A stretch of 64,000 nucleotides of DNA, taken from Carnegiea gigantea (lineage: Eukaryota; Streptophyta; Magnoliopsida; Caryophyllales; Cactaceae). Below are positions 1 through 10,110 of this stretch, piece after piece. The notes under the pieces were generated by a model, which was not told where the DNA came from, did not search any database, and saw only the letters and a list, made by a program, of their open reading frames with translations. Location of the stretch: NCBI GenBank assembly GCA_029747015.1, contig JAKOGI010000027.1:1272001-1336000 (forward strand), given 5' to 3'. Within the stretch, counting starts at the first letter, position 1. Each line of letters opens with the position of its first letter. The translations under genes were made by a program, and so were the position numbers.

Positions 1-119
1 AAGAGCAAGAAGTTCAATTTTTTGCATACACTATGAATCAACAGTTACATAGGCATCCCTCGTCAGATTCTTTTGCTTCTACTCCAATGTTCCTGAACTC
101 TTCACCGACATTTTTGTAA
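1..119 (+). CDS. Possible 3' end of a gene (exon fragment)
   Basis: Reading from base 3, an open frame of 38 codons runs to a TAA at 117-119. The codon mix looks coding (rich in Q, S, P, H, F). The protein family is not recognised. An alternative is that the exon ends at 115, because GTAAGT at 116-121 is a perfect 5' splice donor, in which case the gene would continue rightwards. No downstream exon could be identified, so stop codon versus donor is undecided. The upstream part lies outside the window. Confidence 0.3.
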   Translation, partial: EQEVQFFAYTMNQQLHRHPSSDSFASTPMFLNSSPTFL

Positions 120-975
120 GTTAGGTTGTCTCTTGGTGTGAATATCTGGGCCACTACGTACTAGGTGTTCATCTTTTGGTCAGCAGTATATTTTATAAGT
201 TATTAGCAATGGCAATTTATGTCAAAGTGAATATCCACTGCTGCTTTAATGCAGATCTGAACAGTAGATATGCAAATTGTTTGCATCCAACAGTCTTTCC
301 TTTTTTCGGCATGGGGGTGGGGGGAGGGTGCGACACTAATTAGGTTATAACTTCTAACAGCTCTTGAGAAGCTTGAATGACATACAGATATTTTCAGAGT
401 GTGTGCTACTGGCACATTCTAGTGCTAGCTCAAAGTCAACATCAGAAATTTGCTTTTACTTCAGATTGACTTTAGTCAATCAAAAGTTTCCGTTGATGGT
501 TTAGATGAGCTGTTAGTTTGGCGTTGTTGGTTTTTAGGTTCGTTTGAACTCAATAATCGAATAACTTATGCTTGTTGCCTACTTGCCTCCATACTTCCCT
601 ATGTCAAATAACTTCCACAACACAGGTGTAATGTTAGTTGAAGAGTAGCTTCCAAGGCAACAGTGTCAGGTCAATATGTGTAAGTTTCACTGGCATGCTG
701 AATACTTCAAATTCTACACATTTTTGCATTCAAGCATTCTTGCTCAGAGAATGTACTATTCTGGGTTGCAGAATAGCAAGTCAAAAAAGAGTACATTATA
801 AGGCACATTTATGAGGTCTTCAGAAATCCGTGGCACAACTAGCTATACGATGTTTGCGTTTCAAAATATACAAAATGACTACTTGTGTTCTCGAGACTAC
901 TTTTTAGTAGCTTGCGGTTATTTGTATCCAGGCCACAGCATTTAATTAGAATGGCTCAGTTCATGCAACCCCCTT
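120..975. other. Non-coding stretch, no feature seen
   Basis: No gene, repeat or RNA could be supported here. It may be the 3' UTR, intron or flank of the exon-like sequence at the window start. The short open frames in it have no family resemblance. Confidence 0.4.
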
Positions 976-979
976 GGCA

Positions 980-1697
980 GTATAGTCCGAATTTAATGCA
1001 AATCCGATCCGATTCGAATATGATAAAAAATAATCCGATTCAGACTCCGATAAAAATAATCCGAATTTGACTCCGATCCGAGCGGATTTAGAGGAGAGTC
1101 CATCCGATCCGATTAACATCCGATCCGATATCTTTTTCTAATAATTTCAACTTTTTTTGAAGATAGGAAAATTCTATTATGATAACTCTCAAAACATTCG
1201 CACAAGGTTTGCACTCTATGTGCAGTACACACTTCTTTTTTAGCTAATTTCTTCTTCTCTCCTGATCTTTTTCTCACTCTTTCATCTTTGTCAATCAAAG
1301 TTGTACTTTCTCCATTTCCTTCTAACTGTTGTATTATTGTCTATCTTTATCACTCTAAAGTGAATTTGCATTCTCTTTTGCCAACACATTTTTACTTTAA
1401 CACATTGAAATGTTTACTATAAAAAGTTATTTGACATTAAAGAGGCATTTGATATTGCACTTACAAGTGAGCAAAAGTAAGGTTGGAAATAAAAAATTGT
1501 GCAAGTGCTAAATAAAAATATATAATCGGATTATACCCTATTATATCCGGATTTATTCCGATCCGAAACCAATCCGAATCCGATTTAACATCCGATTCAA
1601 CGGAGTCAGATTTGGATTGGATTTTCAAATCCGATTATTAATTGGATCGGATTTGGATGTCTATACATCCGATTCAAATCCGACCCGTTGCCATCCC
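980..1697. mobile_element. hAT-like non-autonomous element remnant with CCGAT subterminal repeats
   Basis: Both flanks of a T-rich core (1140-1500) are packed with variants of ATCCGAT and ATCCGAAT in opposite orientations: on the left at 1005-1130 and on the right at 1525-1690. The right end reads GTTGCCATCCCTA (to about 1697), a typical inner-to-outer hAT terminal inverted repeat. The matching left terminus (TAGGGATGGCAAC) is not seen, so the left end looks truncated and its border is approximate. No transposase is encoded. Dense subterminal repeats of this kind are transposase-binding sites in hAT elements; that role is inferred here. Confidence 0.55.
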
Positions 1698-2440
1698 TAC
1701 CCCGCCCCCGGGGAGGGGGAAAAAAAAGTCTCACTGGCCCGTCAGCCACTTCAAGCCTGAAGAGAACTGGATGAATGGTCTGCTTAATTCAAACTTCAAA
1801 TAGTCCAGTTGAAAGTTGCATTTACTTTTACTTTACAGCATGTTTTGGTTTGATGCTTCTCAATTTCTGTCGCACATATGCTTTGATGGCGATGGTGGTG
1901 CATTCCTGATGGTGAACTCAAGAACCTAATGGTACGTCTATCAGCTTTTTCCTCCTTTGATGGCTGCAATTAATAAAAACATTGAAACTAGATGTCTCCA
2001 AAGCTATGTTAATCTGACTCTTTCATGTTACCTAGAATTGGGTATTTGACTTCAGGAAAAGCATGAAAAAACACATGATGGGTATGTTTGTCTGTCGTAC
2101 TCTTGTAGTTGAGTCCAAGTAACGTTGCTTCAAAGGTCAAACACTAAAGCAACCATGTAACATGTATTCATTTTGTTAAGTCCAAGGGAGGCAACACTCA
2201 CAGCCCCCTGTTCTATGAACATAAAATACATAATCTTCATGCCGTTATATTGGAGAACATAACATGGGGTCACTTTATGTCTTATGACCTTGTCAACTGG
2301 GTTCATCCTGAGAATGCTCTCAATCCCACTAAAGCCCTATGACATTGGTGGCTGTTGCATACAGCTGCTACAATGCTTCCCCGTGCCAACCCTGTTGTTC
2401 TTTAAGCTGGAGCTGACAATAAAAAGTGTCAATCACAAAA
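1698..2440. other. Non-coding stretch, no feature seen
   Basis: It begins with a short C-run/G-run inverted repeat (about 1700-1720) just outside the hAT-like end. Otherwise it is ordinary AT-rich DNA, with no frame, repeat or RNA that can be supported. Confidence 0.4.
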
Positions 2441-2445
2441 TTTGG

Positions 2446-3022
2446 TGTTGGGTTTTATGGCCCAAAATCTCGGGTTTAGGCACGGGGTGACCATGCTGCA
2501 TGGGCACGGGCGTGCCGCAACACAGAAGACCGAAGAACAGAGCAGACAGAGAAGTGACACGGTGTGCCCGTGCCGCCCTGGCACGACCGTGCTACGGGAA
2601 ATTTTCTGCCGCCTTAAAGTGGCGGCTAGGGTTGCGCTTTGGTGACGGTTTTTGGAAGGCGGCAGCTAGGGTTTTCAAGGGGAAACCCTGCCTCACAGAC
2701 CCTATATAAAGGGGGTCTAGGGCCTTGTTTCAATAGACTCCAGTATAGAAAACACATTGAGAGAGTGAGGTTATTTGTGAGAGAATACAATTGAGAGTAT
2801 TGTAATTCTGCTCTTAATCACAGAAGTGATTGTGGTGTACTGCTCTGCTCATAGTGAAATTTGTCGGTGTGCTGTTGCCGTCCGTGGTTTTTCCCGATTT
2901 GGGTTTTCCACGTTAAATCTCTTGTCTTCTTATTTCTGTTTTCTGCTATTCACTTGATTTCTGAATCTCTAACTCATCCTATCGCTTCCGCTATTGTTGT
3001 TGCTCTAATATTTTTCCTAACA
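2446..3022 (+). repeat. LTR-A, 5' copy
   Basis: It starts TGTTGGG and ends CCTAACA, and is followed two bases later by the primer-binding site TGGTATCGGAGC (3025-3036), complementary to the 3' end of initiator Met-tRNA, as in most plant Copia elements. A TATA box (TATATAAA, 2703-2710) marks the likely promoter, with U3 to its left and R/U5 to its right. It is nearly identical to 4491-5050, which lacks about 20 bp around 2568-2590. Confidence 0.85.
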
Positions 3023-3048
3023 AGTGGTATCGGAGCTTTGGTTATAGG

Positions 3049-4391
3049 ATGTCTTCTATCATGAGGGTAGATATTCAGAAATTCGATGGGGAGATTAGTT
3101 TTAATCTCTGGAAGGTGCAGATGAGAGCAGTTCTCATTCAGCACGGGTTGTGGAAGGTTCTGAACGGACCTCACGTAAAACCCGAGAAGATGACAGAAGA
3201 ACAGTGGGCTGAAGATGTAAAGAAGAGACGTGGGTCGTTGACGGAGGACGAATGGGAGGAACTGGAGCTGAAAGCGGTTTCAGCCATACAGTTGTGCTTG
3301 GCACCACATGTCCTGCGAGAGGTGTTTGATAAGACAACTGCGGTGGATCTTTGGGCTCGGCTGGAGGAACTCTACATGACGAAGAGTCTCGCCAACAAGA
3401 TCCGTTTGAAGGAAAGGTTGTATTCCTTTCGTATGGCTGAAGGTACCCCTATTCAAAAACATTTGAATGAGTTTAACTCTATTCTTGTTGACTTGGAGAG
3501 TCTAGATGTGAAAGTTGAGGATGAAGATAAGGCTATTTTGTTTGTTGTGTCGTTACCCCCTTCTTATAAACACTTTAAGGAGATTATGTTATATAGTAAT
3601 TCTAATACTATATCGTTTGAGGATGTTAAGTCAAACCTGTTGTCTAAGGAGAAGTTTGATCTTGACATTCATGCTGATTCTGTTGAGGGATTAGCAGTAA
3701 GGGGTACAACAACTGAAAAGGGGAACGGTAATAGGAGTAAGAACGTTCTAAGTCTAAAAATCCTCATACTGGTAAGACCTGCAATTACTGTGGTAAATTG
3801 GGTCATATTATTGCTAACTGCTGGAAACTGCAAAAGAAGAAAGAGAAAGAGGAAGATAATTCTCAGGAGCCTGCTGAAGCTTCATTTGCTGAATCTGATT
3901 CTGATGGGGACGTTCTGTTTGCTACCTCTACTGAAGGGGGGAGCGATTCTGATTGGATTCTTGATTCTGGGTGTATCTATCATATGTGTCCTCACAAGGA
4001 CTGGTTTTCAACATATGATCCAGTTGATTCATCTGTTGTTCACATAGGCAATAATGCCCAATGTAATGTAACTGGAATTGGTACTGTTAAAATCAAGACT
4101 CATGATGGTGTTGTCAAGACTTTATCGAATGTTCGTCACGTTCCTGACTTGAAGCGTAACCTCATCTCGTTGGGCACCCTTGAATCCAAAAGGTGCAAAT
4201 ATTCAGCTGAAGGTGGAGTTCTGAAGGTCTCAAAGGGCAGTAGGATTCTGCTGAAGGGTTTGAGGCAAGGAGGTCTCTATGTCTTGCAGGCATCTACTGT
4301 GACAGGTTATATGAAGGAAAGTTCATATAAATCATCTCCTAGAGCTAAGTTCAAGCATTGCTTGAACTCAGTTGGTATTTGCAGTATTTGA
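3049..4391 (+). pseudogene. Copia gag plus truncated protease, frameshifted
   Basis: The frame opens with ATG at 3049, 12 bases after the PBS. It encodes a Copia-type Gag (UBN2-like core, motif FNLWKVQMRAVL), a CCHC zinc knuckle (CX2CX4HX4C, encoded near 3777-3820) and the start of an aspartic protease with the active site WILDSGC (about 3954-3974). One C is missing near 3744 relative to the copy at 13361-14704, so the frame is broken just before the knuckle and resumes downstream (ending at 4391). After a GAG_pre-integrase-like stretch, the protein jumps to KFKHCL and ends within nine residues. That matches the usual C-terminal tail of Copia pol, so about 3 kb of integrase-RT-RNase H has been deleted. 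Confidence 0.8.
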
Positions 4392-4490
4392 GGGCCCTGC
4401 GGGGCATAGCCCCATAGGGGGCATCACCCCTTGGGGTGTGACGACGACGACGGTAATTGAAGACTGGAGATTTTGGTCCAAGGTGGAGAT

Positions 4491-5050
4491 TGTTGGGTTT
4501 TGTGGCCCAAAATCTCGGGTTTAGGCACGGGGTGAACATGCTGCATGGCCACGGGCGTGCCGCGACACAGAAGATCGAAGAACAGAGCAGACAGAGAAGT
4601 GACACGGTGTGCCCGTGCCACGGGAAATTTTCTGCCGCCTTAAAGTGGCGGCTAGGGTTGCGCTTTGGTGACGGTTTTTGGAAGGCGACAGCTAGGGTTT
4701 TCAAGGGGAAACCCTGCCTCACAGACCCTATATAAAGGGGGTCTAGGGCCTTGTTTCAAAAGACTCCAGTATAGAAAACACATTGAGAGAGTGAGGTTAT
4801 TTGTGACAGAATACAATTGAGAGTATTGTAATTCTGCTCTTAATCACTGAAGTGATTGTAGTGTACTACTCTGCTCATAGTGAAATTTGTCGGTGTGCTG
4901 TCGCCGTCCGTGGTTTTTCCCGATTGTTGGGTTTTCCACGTTAAATCTCTTGTTTTCTTATTTCTGTTTTCTGTTATTCACTTGATTTCTGAATCTCTAA
5001 CTCATCCTATCGCTTCCGCTATTGTTGTTGCTCTAATATTTTTCCTAACA
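4491..5050 (+). repeat. LTR-A, internal (second) copy
   Basis: It follows the purine tract CAAGGTGGAGAT, begins TGTTGGG and ends CCTAACA, and has its TATA box at 4729-4736. It is directly followed by AG and a primer-binding site (TGGTATCAGAGCC) as if it were a 5' LTR, although it lies where the 3' LTR of the gag unit should be. It therefore serves as the 3' LTR of the left unit and the 5' LTR of the right unit. Confidence 0.8.
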
Positions 5051-5276
5051 AGTGGTATCAGAGCCGATGGTGCGTTCGGCTAGGCAACAAAAAGGTGTGG
5101 CATGGTAGACCCCATGGATGAGCTTGGTGAAATGACACGCAGGTGTTGATCGAGCAGTAATACGTGTGCTGCAGCGTGACTCGATGGTGTGGATAAGCTC
5201 TTGATGGGTGGCTTGACACCTTGGTAAAGGCTTCCGCTCAAGGGGGAGCTTGTGCACTCATGCGTGAGGGGGAGAT

Positions 5277-5453
5277 TGTTGGGAACGTCACACATGAGTA
5301 AAGAAGTCCCAGGAGTTTGAGAAGAAAGGTCATGGTATATAAGTCAAGTGGGCTACTCCTCCTATTGCCAATTGGTTTTAGGATGGAACCTCACTTGGGC
5401 TTGTTGCCATGGACCTTGGTTGAAGTGGGCTCCCTCCTTGGATCTCCCCAACA
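5277..5453 (+). repeat. LTR-B, short unrelated LTR at the 3' end
   Basis: It follows the purine tract GAGGGGGAGAT, starts TGTTGGGAACG and ends CTCCCCAACA just before the TTTGG target repeat. It has a TATA-like TATATAAG near 5336. Beyond the first seven bases it does not resemble LTR-A. Its small size suggests a TRIM-like or small Copia family. No 5' partner LTR-B is present. Confidence 0.6.
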
Positions 5454-5458
5454 TTTGG

Positions 5459-5738
5459 CATTCCCAAAGAACACTCCGAAAGAGGGTAAAATCATCACAT
5501 AACCCTGTAGTTGACCCAACTGACGATGACATTGATACTAATAATTTAGAGACCCAACGAAAGACGGCGCACTCGGAGGGTTGTTGTCGGAATGGAAGTA
5601 GATAACCAAGGAATGGCATAATCCATGATATTCTTTATTGGACCTGGATTGAGAAGCCTTTTCACTCATCAGCTCAAACAGGAATGAGGGAGTGCCCGGA
5701 TTTCTACTGGGTGAATGAAAATGGAAAAAAATGAGTAG
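5459..5738. other. Short interval between two Copia elements
   Basis: No gene is recognised. Its last five bases (AGTAG, 5734-5738) are the target duplication of the element to the right. The open frames crossing it are continuations of gag or chance frames. Confidence 0.4.
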
Positions 5739-6253
5739 TGTTGGAGTCATTATTAATTCCACATTCACACTTCCCACAACTACATCTTGGCATATCATCA
5801 ACAACAGCAAATTCATCCCAGGCTTTCTTGGCCCGAGTATAATAGGAAGCAATATCTGAATCACCTTGTGAAATACCTGATAACTCCCTTTTTACTTGGA
5901 ACAATTTGGCCTTGTTAGATTGACCAAATCGTTCTACCAGTTCTCCCCACATTTCAGCCGCACTGTTGCAATACAACACACTAGCAGATATATCTTTATG
6001 TAAAGAATTAAGAATCCAAGATGTCACCAAATCATTACATCTTTGCCAATAAGGTAAAAGTGTAGGATCATTAATAGGTTTGGCAATCTTACCATCAACA
6101 AAACAGGGCTATTAGGAAAGTCCTTTTCCATGTATCAAAATCCTCCCCATGAAAAGCATTGGCTACCAGAACCTAGCCAGGGTGATCCGAAGGGTGAATG
6201 TAATAAGGATCATTTGGCTCAACTGCAGGTGTTCGACTCCCTTGAGCAGCCAT
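5739..6253 (-). pseudogene. Copia gag fragment, broken
   Basis: The start ATG is at 6253. The opening residues (PNDPYYIHPSDHPG) match the Copia Gag N-terminal signature. A stop follows at once, then further stops and frame shifts. A clean segment resumes at about 6030 with the Gag core (motifs AAEMWGELVERFGQ and YYTRAKKAWDEF) and a cysteine-rich CSCGKCECG motif. Coding similarity ends where the element ends at 5739; the ORF only continues to 5704 through host DNA. Gag forms the virus-like particle in intact relatives, but this copy cannot. Confidence 0.75.
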
Positions 6254-6416
6254 TGCATAGAAGAAGACCAAGCAACCGAAGAGAAAGAGATTTCTGAAGC
6301 AATGCAAAAGAAAGATTGAAAGAATATCTCCAACTTGAGGAGGTCGACTGATGAGACAGAGGAGAAAAATAGAAGAATGAAAAATGATCAGACGTGATGT
6401 ATTTGCTCTGATACCA

Positions 6417-6671
6417 TGTTTGCAAATGAAAGAAATTCAGGCTATAGCTCAATGTCTGAATTTGTGAAAAAGAGAAATCATTGTATTATTGATTGTATGC
6501 ATTACAATGAGCTACACAATGATTTTATATACATGCCTCTACATTTTCTGTTCAAAGAAACAGTTATAACAGTTATAACAACCTTGAGGTTGTTGCAACA
6601 GTTATAACAGTAATATGGAAAAGAAAGGAAAATATACAGGGAGGAGAAATCTAAATATAATGACTCCAACA
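6417..6671 (-). repeat. LTR of the minus-strand Copia element
   Basis: It is a 255-bp LTR starting TGTTGGAGTC and ending GCAAACA on the minus strand. It holds internal direct repeats of AACAGTTATAAC and the reverse complement (about 6560-6612) and abuts a perfect primer-binding site. No second full LTR is present. Confidence 0.75.
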
Positions 6672-6676
6672 AGTAG

Positions 6677-6846
6677 ACAGCTATGTGTGTGGAAATACCA
6701 AGTAAATTCCTAAGGTAAGCGTGCCTGATCATGAGCATTACATGCTCGGTCGGTATAAGACTGGAATGAGCGAATCTGAGGTTGAAAAAACTGGCTTCAT
6801 GGAGGCTAGTAGACTACTGACTGAAAATGTGACCCGGGGGGGAGAT
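6677..6846. other. Interval between the Copia element and the BAHD pseudogene
   Basis: AT-balanced sequence with no supported gene. It may contain the eroded 3' end of the BAHD pseudogene, since the DFGWG region expected downstream of 6850 was not found. Confidence 0.3.
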
Positions 6847-7330
6847 TTTATGCATCGAAGACATTCCTCTGATGGAAAGAAAACAAGGCAGAACTCTGTG
6901 GTTCGAGGAACTCAATCATCGACGAAATGTTGTCTCCGGTCACCTTCTTGTCCTCTTCCCTTATTTTTTGAGATGCATGGCTTAGAGGGATTGACATGAG
7001 CTCCCCTACTTGGCAAGACTCTGCTTCAATGAGCTCTACGCCCTTGGCATTGCACTAGAGCCCGAGCCTGAGCCCCCCTCCATCTACCCCACATAGGCGG
7101 CCAGCCAGAGGGTAAAATGGAACTAGGACGCAACTCAACGAATCTTTGAGAGTGCATATGATCTTATTAGGAGGGCTAAGCCAATCCTTAATAGCTACAT
7201 TATCGTAGAAGTAGATGGTGGGTATGTGTTTTATGACTCCGATTTGGTCTAACTCGGAGAGAGATTGAATGCCAGTCCATGTTGGCTCGGCCGGTTTCAC
7301 TACATAGCAAGCCTTGATTTTCCCTCCCAT
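6847..7330 (-). pseudogene. BAHD acyltransferase pseudogene, internally deleted
   Basis: The start ATG is at 7330. The N-terminal about 100 residues closely match the intact gene at 7597-9224 ([27 protein letters not shown]). An in-frame TAG lies near 7053. The same frame runs on through VELIEAES and then jumps directly to QVGELMS, which in the intact gene lies in exon 2. The HxxxD catalytic motif and the intron are therefore lost in one in-frame deletion. A TAA ends the frame at about 6850, before the DFGWG motif. It is a dead tandem duplicate that cannot encode an active enzyme. Confidence 0.85.
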
Positions 7331-7596
7331 AATTTGATTTTCTTCCTCTGTTAATCTTAAGATAACAACCAAAGAAATGTGATTAATTATGTTTAAAGAA
7401 TGAATTTGACATGTTAGTTTGACAATTTATAATACGAATGTAAATATGAAGCTGACGTCTAATACGTACTCTTGGCTCTGTAGATAAGATTACTCTTGGC
7501 AAAATTACAGTAGACAAGTACCTTATATGTGACTCACATACCCAAAAACCATCCAACTCTTTCATTGAAAACAGTCGAAATTTTGGAAGGAATTAA

Positions 7597-9224
7597 TCAA
7601 TATATATCCTCATAGAAGTAGTTCTTGAATTTCTCCATATGATGTACTTGCAAACACACAACCACCACCACCGAGCCATCATTGTTGTAGCCAGGCAGGA
7701 TCATTACATCCCCATCCTCGTTAAAGTCATGACTTCCTGGACCCATGTAGATCTCCTCCCCCCATCCAAAGTCTAGGCCTCGAACCGGGAGGTTCAACCA
7801 GCTTGCAACCCCAAGGTTCGGGTTGCCGTGGAAAATACCTTTGGTGTTTCCTAGGGCAGTCCGGTCTTGATAAGTGGACAAACTTTTCTGCTCCTTAAGG
7901 AAGTCGATCATGGACCGAATATACTCGTTTGTCACGCTGTTTGTTGCTTCTCTTATTTTTCGGCATGCATGGCTTAGAGATCTTGATATGAGCTCTCCGG
8001 CTTGGCTTGATGCTATGACATTGACAACAGCATTTCCAAAGTATCTGCGTTCAAAGATGAGGTATCCACGTTGATTAACATATACATGACAAAATTAGAA
8101 TATCGTAGACTTAAAATAATTGATTAGGCCTAAACAAATCGTTCTTTTTTTACGTAGACTTAATTGACCCACCCCATTTTCCATGTCAATTGAAGAGCTA
8201 AAATGCAAGCCAGATGATAGTCTTACAATTGACCCTAGTCCCTACAATTCTACACCAACGTATATAAATGCAAAATTTGATGATTTGCGGAATACCTTGG
8301 TGGTAACGGTGGATCCATGCGCCGACGTGAGTCCACATAAAAACTCAAGGCTGTCATTTGCTCACTCCTATGTTGGCGTGCCTTGGATGTGCATCTCCAT
8401 ATATGAGCCGCGACAGCTTCAAAACGACTATGTGGGCATTCCTGATCACAGTCATGCTGTATTTCCCTATTAGCAGCTTTTCTAAGCTTGTCGACTTGAC
8501 TCTTTGTCAATAATAGTGTAGTTGCAATGGTCTCCTTCGTTCTCTTCTCGAAGCTATCAGCTTTGCCTATCAATGTAGGAAGGGTAGGGAAGGAACTCAC
8601 GTGATCAACATATGGAAGCTCCTCCACTAGGGTTTTACCCCCGTCATCTAGGATTTGACGGTCCAGATATGGTGATCCCCTCAATGGCTCACCACGAGCA
8701 AGATTAGCCCACTCCCTAATAAAATTGAACGCGCCTAGCCCATCAGTCACCGCATGGGACATATTTGTGCTTAGCCCAATGCCTCCACATCGAAACCAAG
8801 TCAGCTGGACCAAGAACACTGGAATCTCACCGAAAGGTTTCTCATAATCCACATGGGGGACAAGATCTTCAAAACCTTCAAAATTCGAGAATAAGTCACC
8901 CAACTCAATTATTTCCTGGCTAGACTCTGCTTCAATTAGCTCCACGCCCAGTGCATTGCAATGAAGCTCAAGCCTCCCTCCACCTATCCAATGCAGACGG
9001 CCAGCAAGGGGGTAGAATGGGACCAATACGCGACTCAATGACTCTTTGAGGGCCTCGATTATTTCATCATGTGATGAACAATTTGGGGAGGGTTTGTTGT
9101 AGATGTAGATGAGGGGAGTGTGTGTAATGACTCCAATTTGATCTAACTGAGAGAGAGGGAGGGTTCCATTCCATGTTGAAATAGCTGGTTTTACTGCATG
9201 CCTAGCCTTGATTCTCAATGCCAT
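7597..9224 (-). CDS. BAHD acyltransferase, spermidine hydroxycinnamoyl transferase-like
   Basis: Exon 1 is 9224-8296 and exon 2 is 8044-7597. The 251-bp intron (8295-8045) has a GT donor and a CGCAG acceptor; joining them gives AG|A and an uninterrupted 458-residue protein, the usual BAHD length. The catalytic HxxxD motif is HAVTD at 157-161, and the structural DFGWG motif is intact at 401-405. BAHD enzymes move an acyl group from acyl-CoA to an alcohol or amine in the cytosol. The N-terminal signature ([18 protein letters not shown]) is most like the spermidine hydroxycinnamoyl transferase group, which makes phenolamides of the pollen coat; the actual substrate is not proven by sequence. A broken tandem copy lies just downstream on the same strand. 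Confidence 0.9.
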
Positions 9225-9780
9225 TCTCCCTGTGGAAAACTCAATTAGTTGACTAATAATAGGGCTATTTGAAGGGTGGCTAACTTATATTCTCAATGGT
9301 CTAGGGTTCAAAACCCTAAATATAAAAATATTGTGTTGAATGCATTTGCTATATTATAATTGAATTATATTCTCAATGGTCTAGGGGTCATTGACTTGCA
9401 TGCATGTCCTATTATATGATATATTATAATTAAATTAAATTTAGTGAGGAGCAACATTTTGGACGGCAAAAATCATAAGGCAAGAGATGGTGCCATGCAT
9501 GCCCTCTGTTTGCCTCGTTCAATCAAATATGAGAGAGTCTGTAGTCTTCGACGTGGAAACTTGTTCTTCCAATTTCAATGCCCCTTTAATTCAGGCTAAT
9601 TTGTAATACTCTCTCCTTGTTTAACCACTAAATTAGCTAGAAATACGTCAGTCAACTGGATGAAAATGAAGGAATGAGATTTAATATGTATAAGATTTCA
9701 GCCAGATTATTCAGTTCGTCAAGTATTACATATTTTATCTATTAATCCAAATATGATATCCAACATTTAATTTGCATGTG
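9225..9780. other. Upstream region of the BAHD gene
   Basis: This is the presumed promoter side of the minus-strand BAHD gene. It contains a direct repeat of TTATATTCTCAATGGTCTAG (near 9288 and 9366). No clear TATA box position could be fixed. Confidence 0.35.
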
Positions 9781-9895
9781 GGGCATCAGTTAGCTGAACT
9801 GGTAAGACCTTTAGAAGTTGTTATTAGAAACTTAGGTTCGAATACTGCCTATGTAGGTTTTTAGGCCTCCATTCACACCAAATTAAAAAAAATTA
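9781..9895 (+). mobile_element. tRNA-derived SINE-like element
   Basis: It has both internal RNA polymerase III promoter boxes of a tRNA: box A TAGCTGAACTGG (9791-9802) and box B GGTTCGAATAC (9835-9845), about 32 bp apart. An unrelated segment and an A-rich tail (to about 9895) follow. The tRNA body does not fold as an intact tRNA, so a SINE is more likely than a tRNA gene. Borders and target duplications are not certain. Confidence 0.5.
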
Positions 9896-10110
9896 ATTCA
9901 TTTGCACTTTTCCTATTGTTGAGAAGCATGGATTTTTTTTCTTTTTAAAAATTTATTTGGAGGATGTTTGGGCCGGGTTTAAAATTTGATTGTGTTGTAT
10001 TTTTTTTAAAAAAAACTTTGGATGTGTTTGGTTGGCGTGGAAAGTGGTTTTCCTATTTACAGTGTTTGGTAGTAGGTGAAGGTAAAATTCGTTTTCTAAG
10101 GAAAATAATT

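Larger units (their letters stand above)
2446..5453 (+). mobile_element. Chimeric three-LTR, gag-only Copia-type retrotransposon
   Basis: The order is LTR-A (2446-3022), PBS, broken gag/protease (3049-4391), polypurine tract, second LTR-A (4491-5050), a second PBS (TGGTATCAGAGC, about 5053-5064), about 210 bp of other internal DNA, a second purine tract (about 5266-5275) and a different short LTR-B (5277-5453). The whole block is flanked by the direct repeat TTTGG (2441-2445 and 5454-5458), the 5-bp target duplication expected for Copia. The outer ends are TGTTGGG and CCCAACA. Integrase, reverse transcriptase and RNase H are absent, so it could only move using enzymes from a relative. It may instead be an ordinary insertion remodelled later by recombination at the shared PBS. 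Confidence 0.75.
5739..6671 (-). mobile_element. Single-LTR gag-only Copia element with an inverted U3 terminus
   Basis: Read on the minus strand: LTR (6671 to 6417), PBS abutting it (TGGTATCAGAGC, 6416 to 6405), a decayed partial gag, then a sudden end at 5739. The end is the reverse complement of the LTR start: the first 15 bases, TGTTGGAGTCATTAT, occur inward-facing at both termini. The unit is flanked by AGTAG on both sides (5734-5738 and 6672-6676). There is no polypurine tract, pol or 3' LTR. The duplication implies that this odd molecule was itself integrated. See the findings. Confidence 0.75.

Noticed and set aside
2442..2709. Overlapping frames at the start of LTR-A
   Set aside because: They lie in U3 and recur only because the LTR recurs at 4457-4735; no protein family fits.
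5270..5453. Idea that LTR-B is itself a fold-back like 14802-14983
   Set aside because: Its end matches the reverse complement of its start for only about 7 bases, which is normal for TG...CA LTR ends.
9781..9853. Functional tRNA gene
   Set aside because: A and B boxes are present but the acceptor and anticodon stems do not pair; SINE is the better reading.
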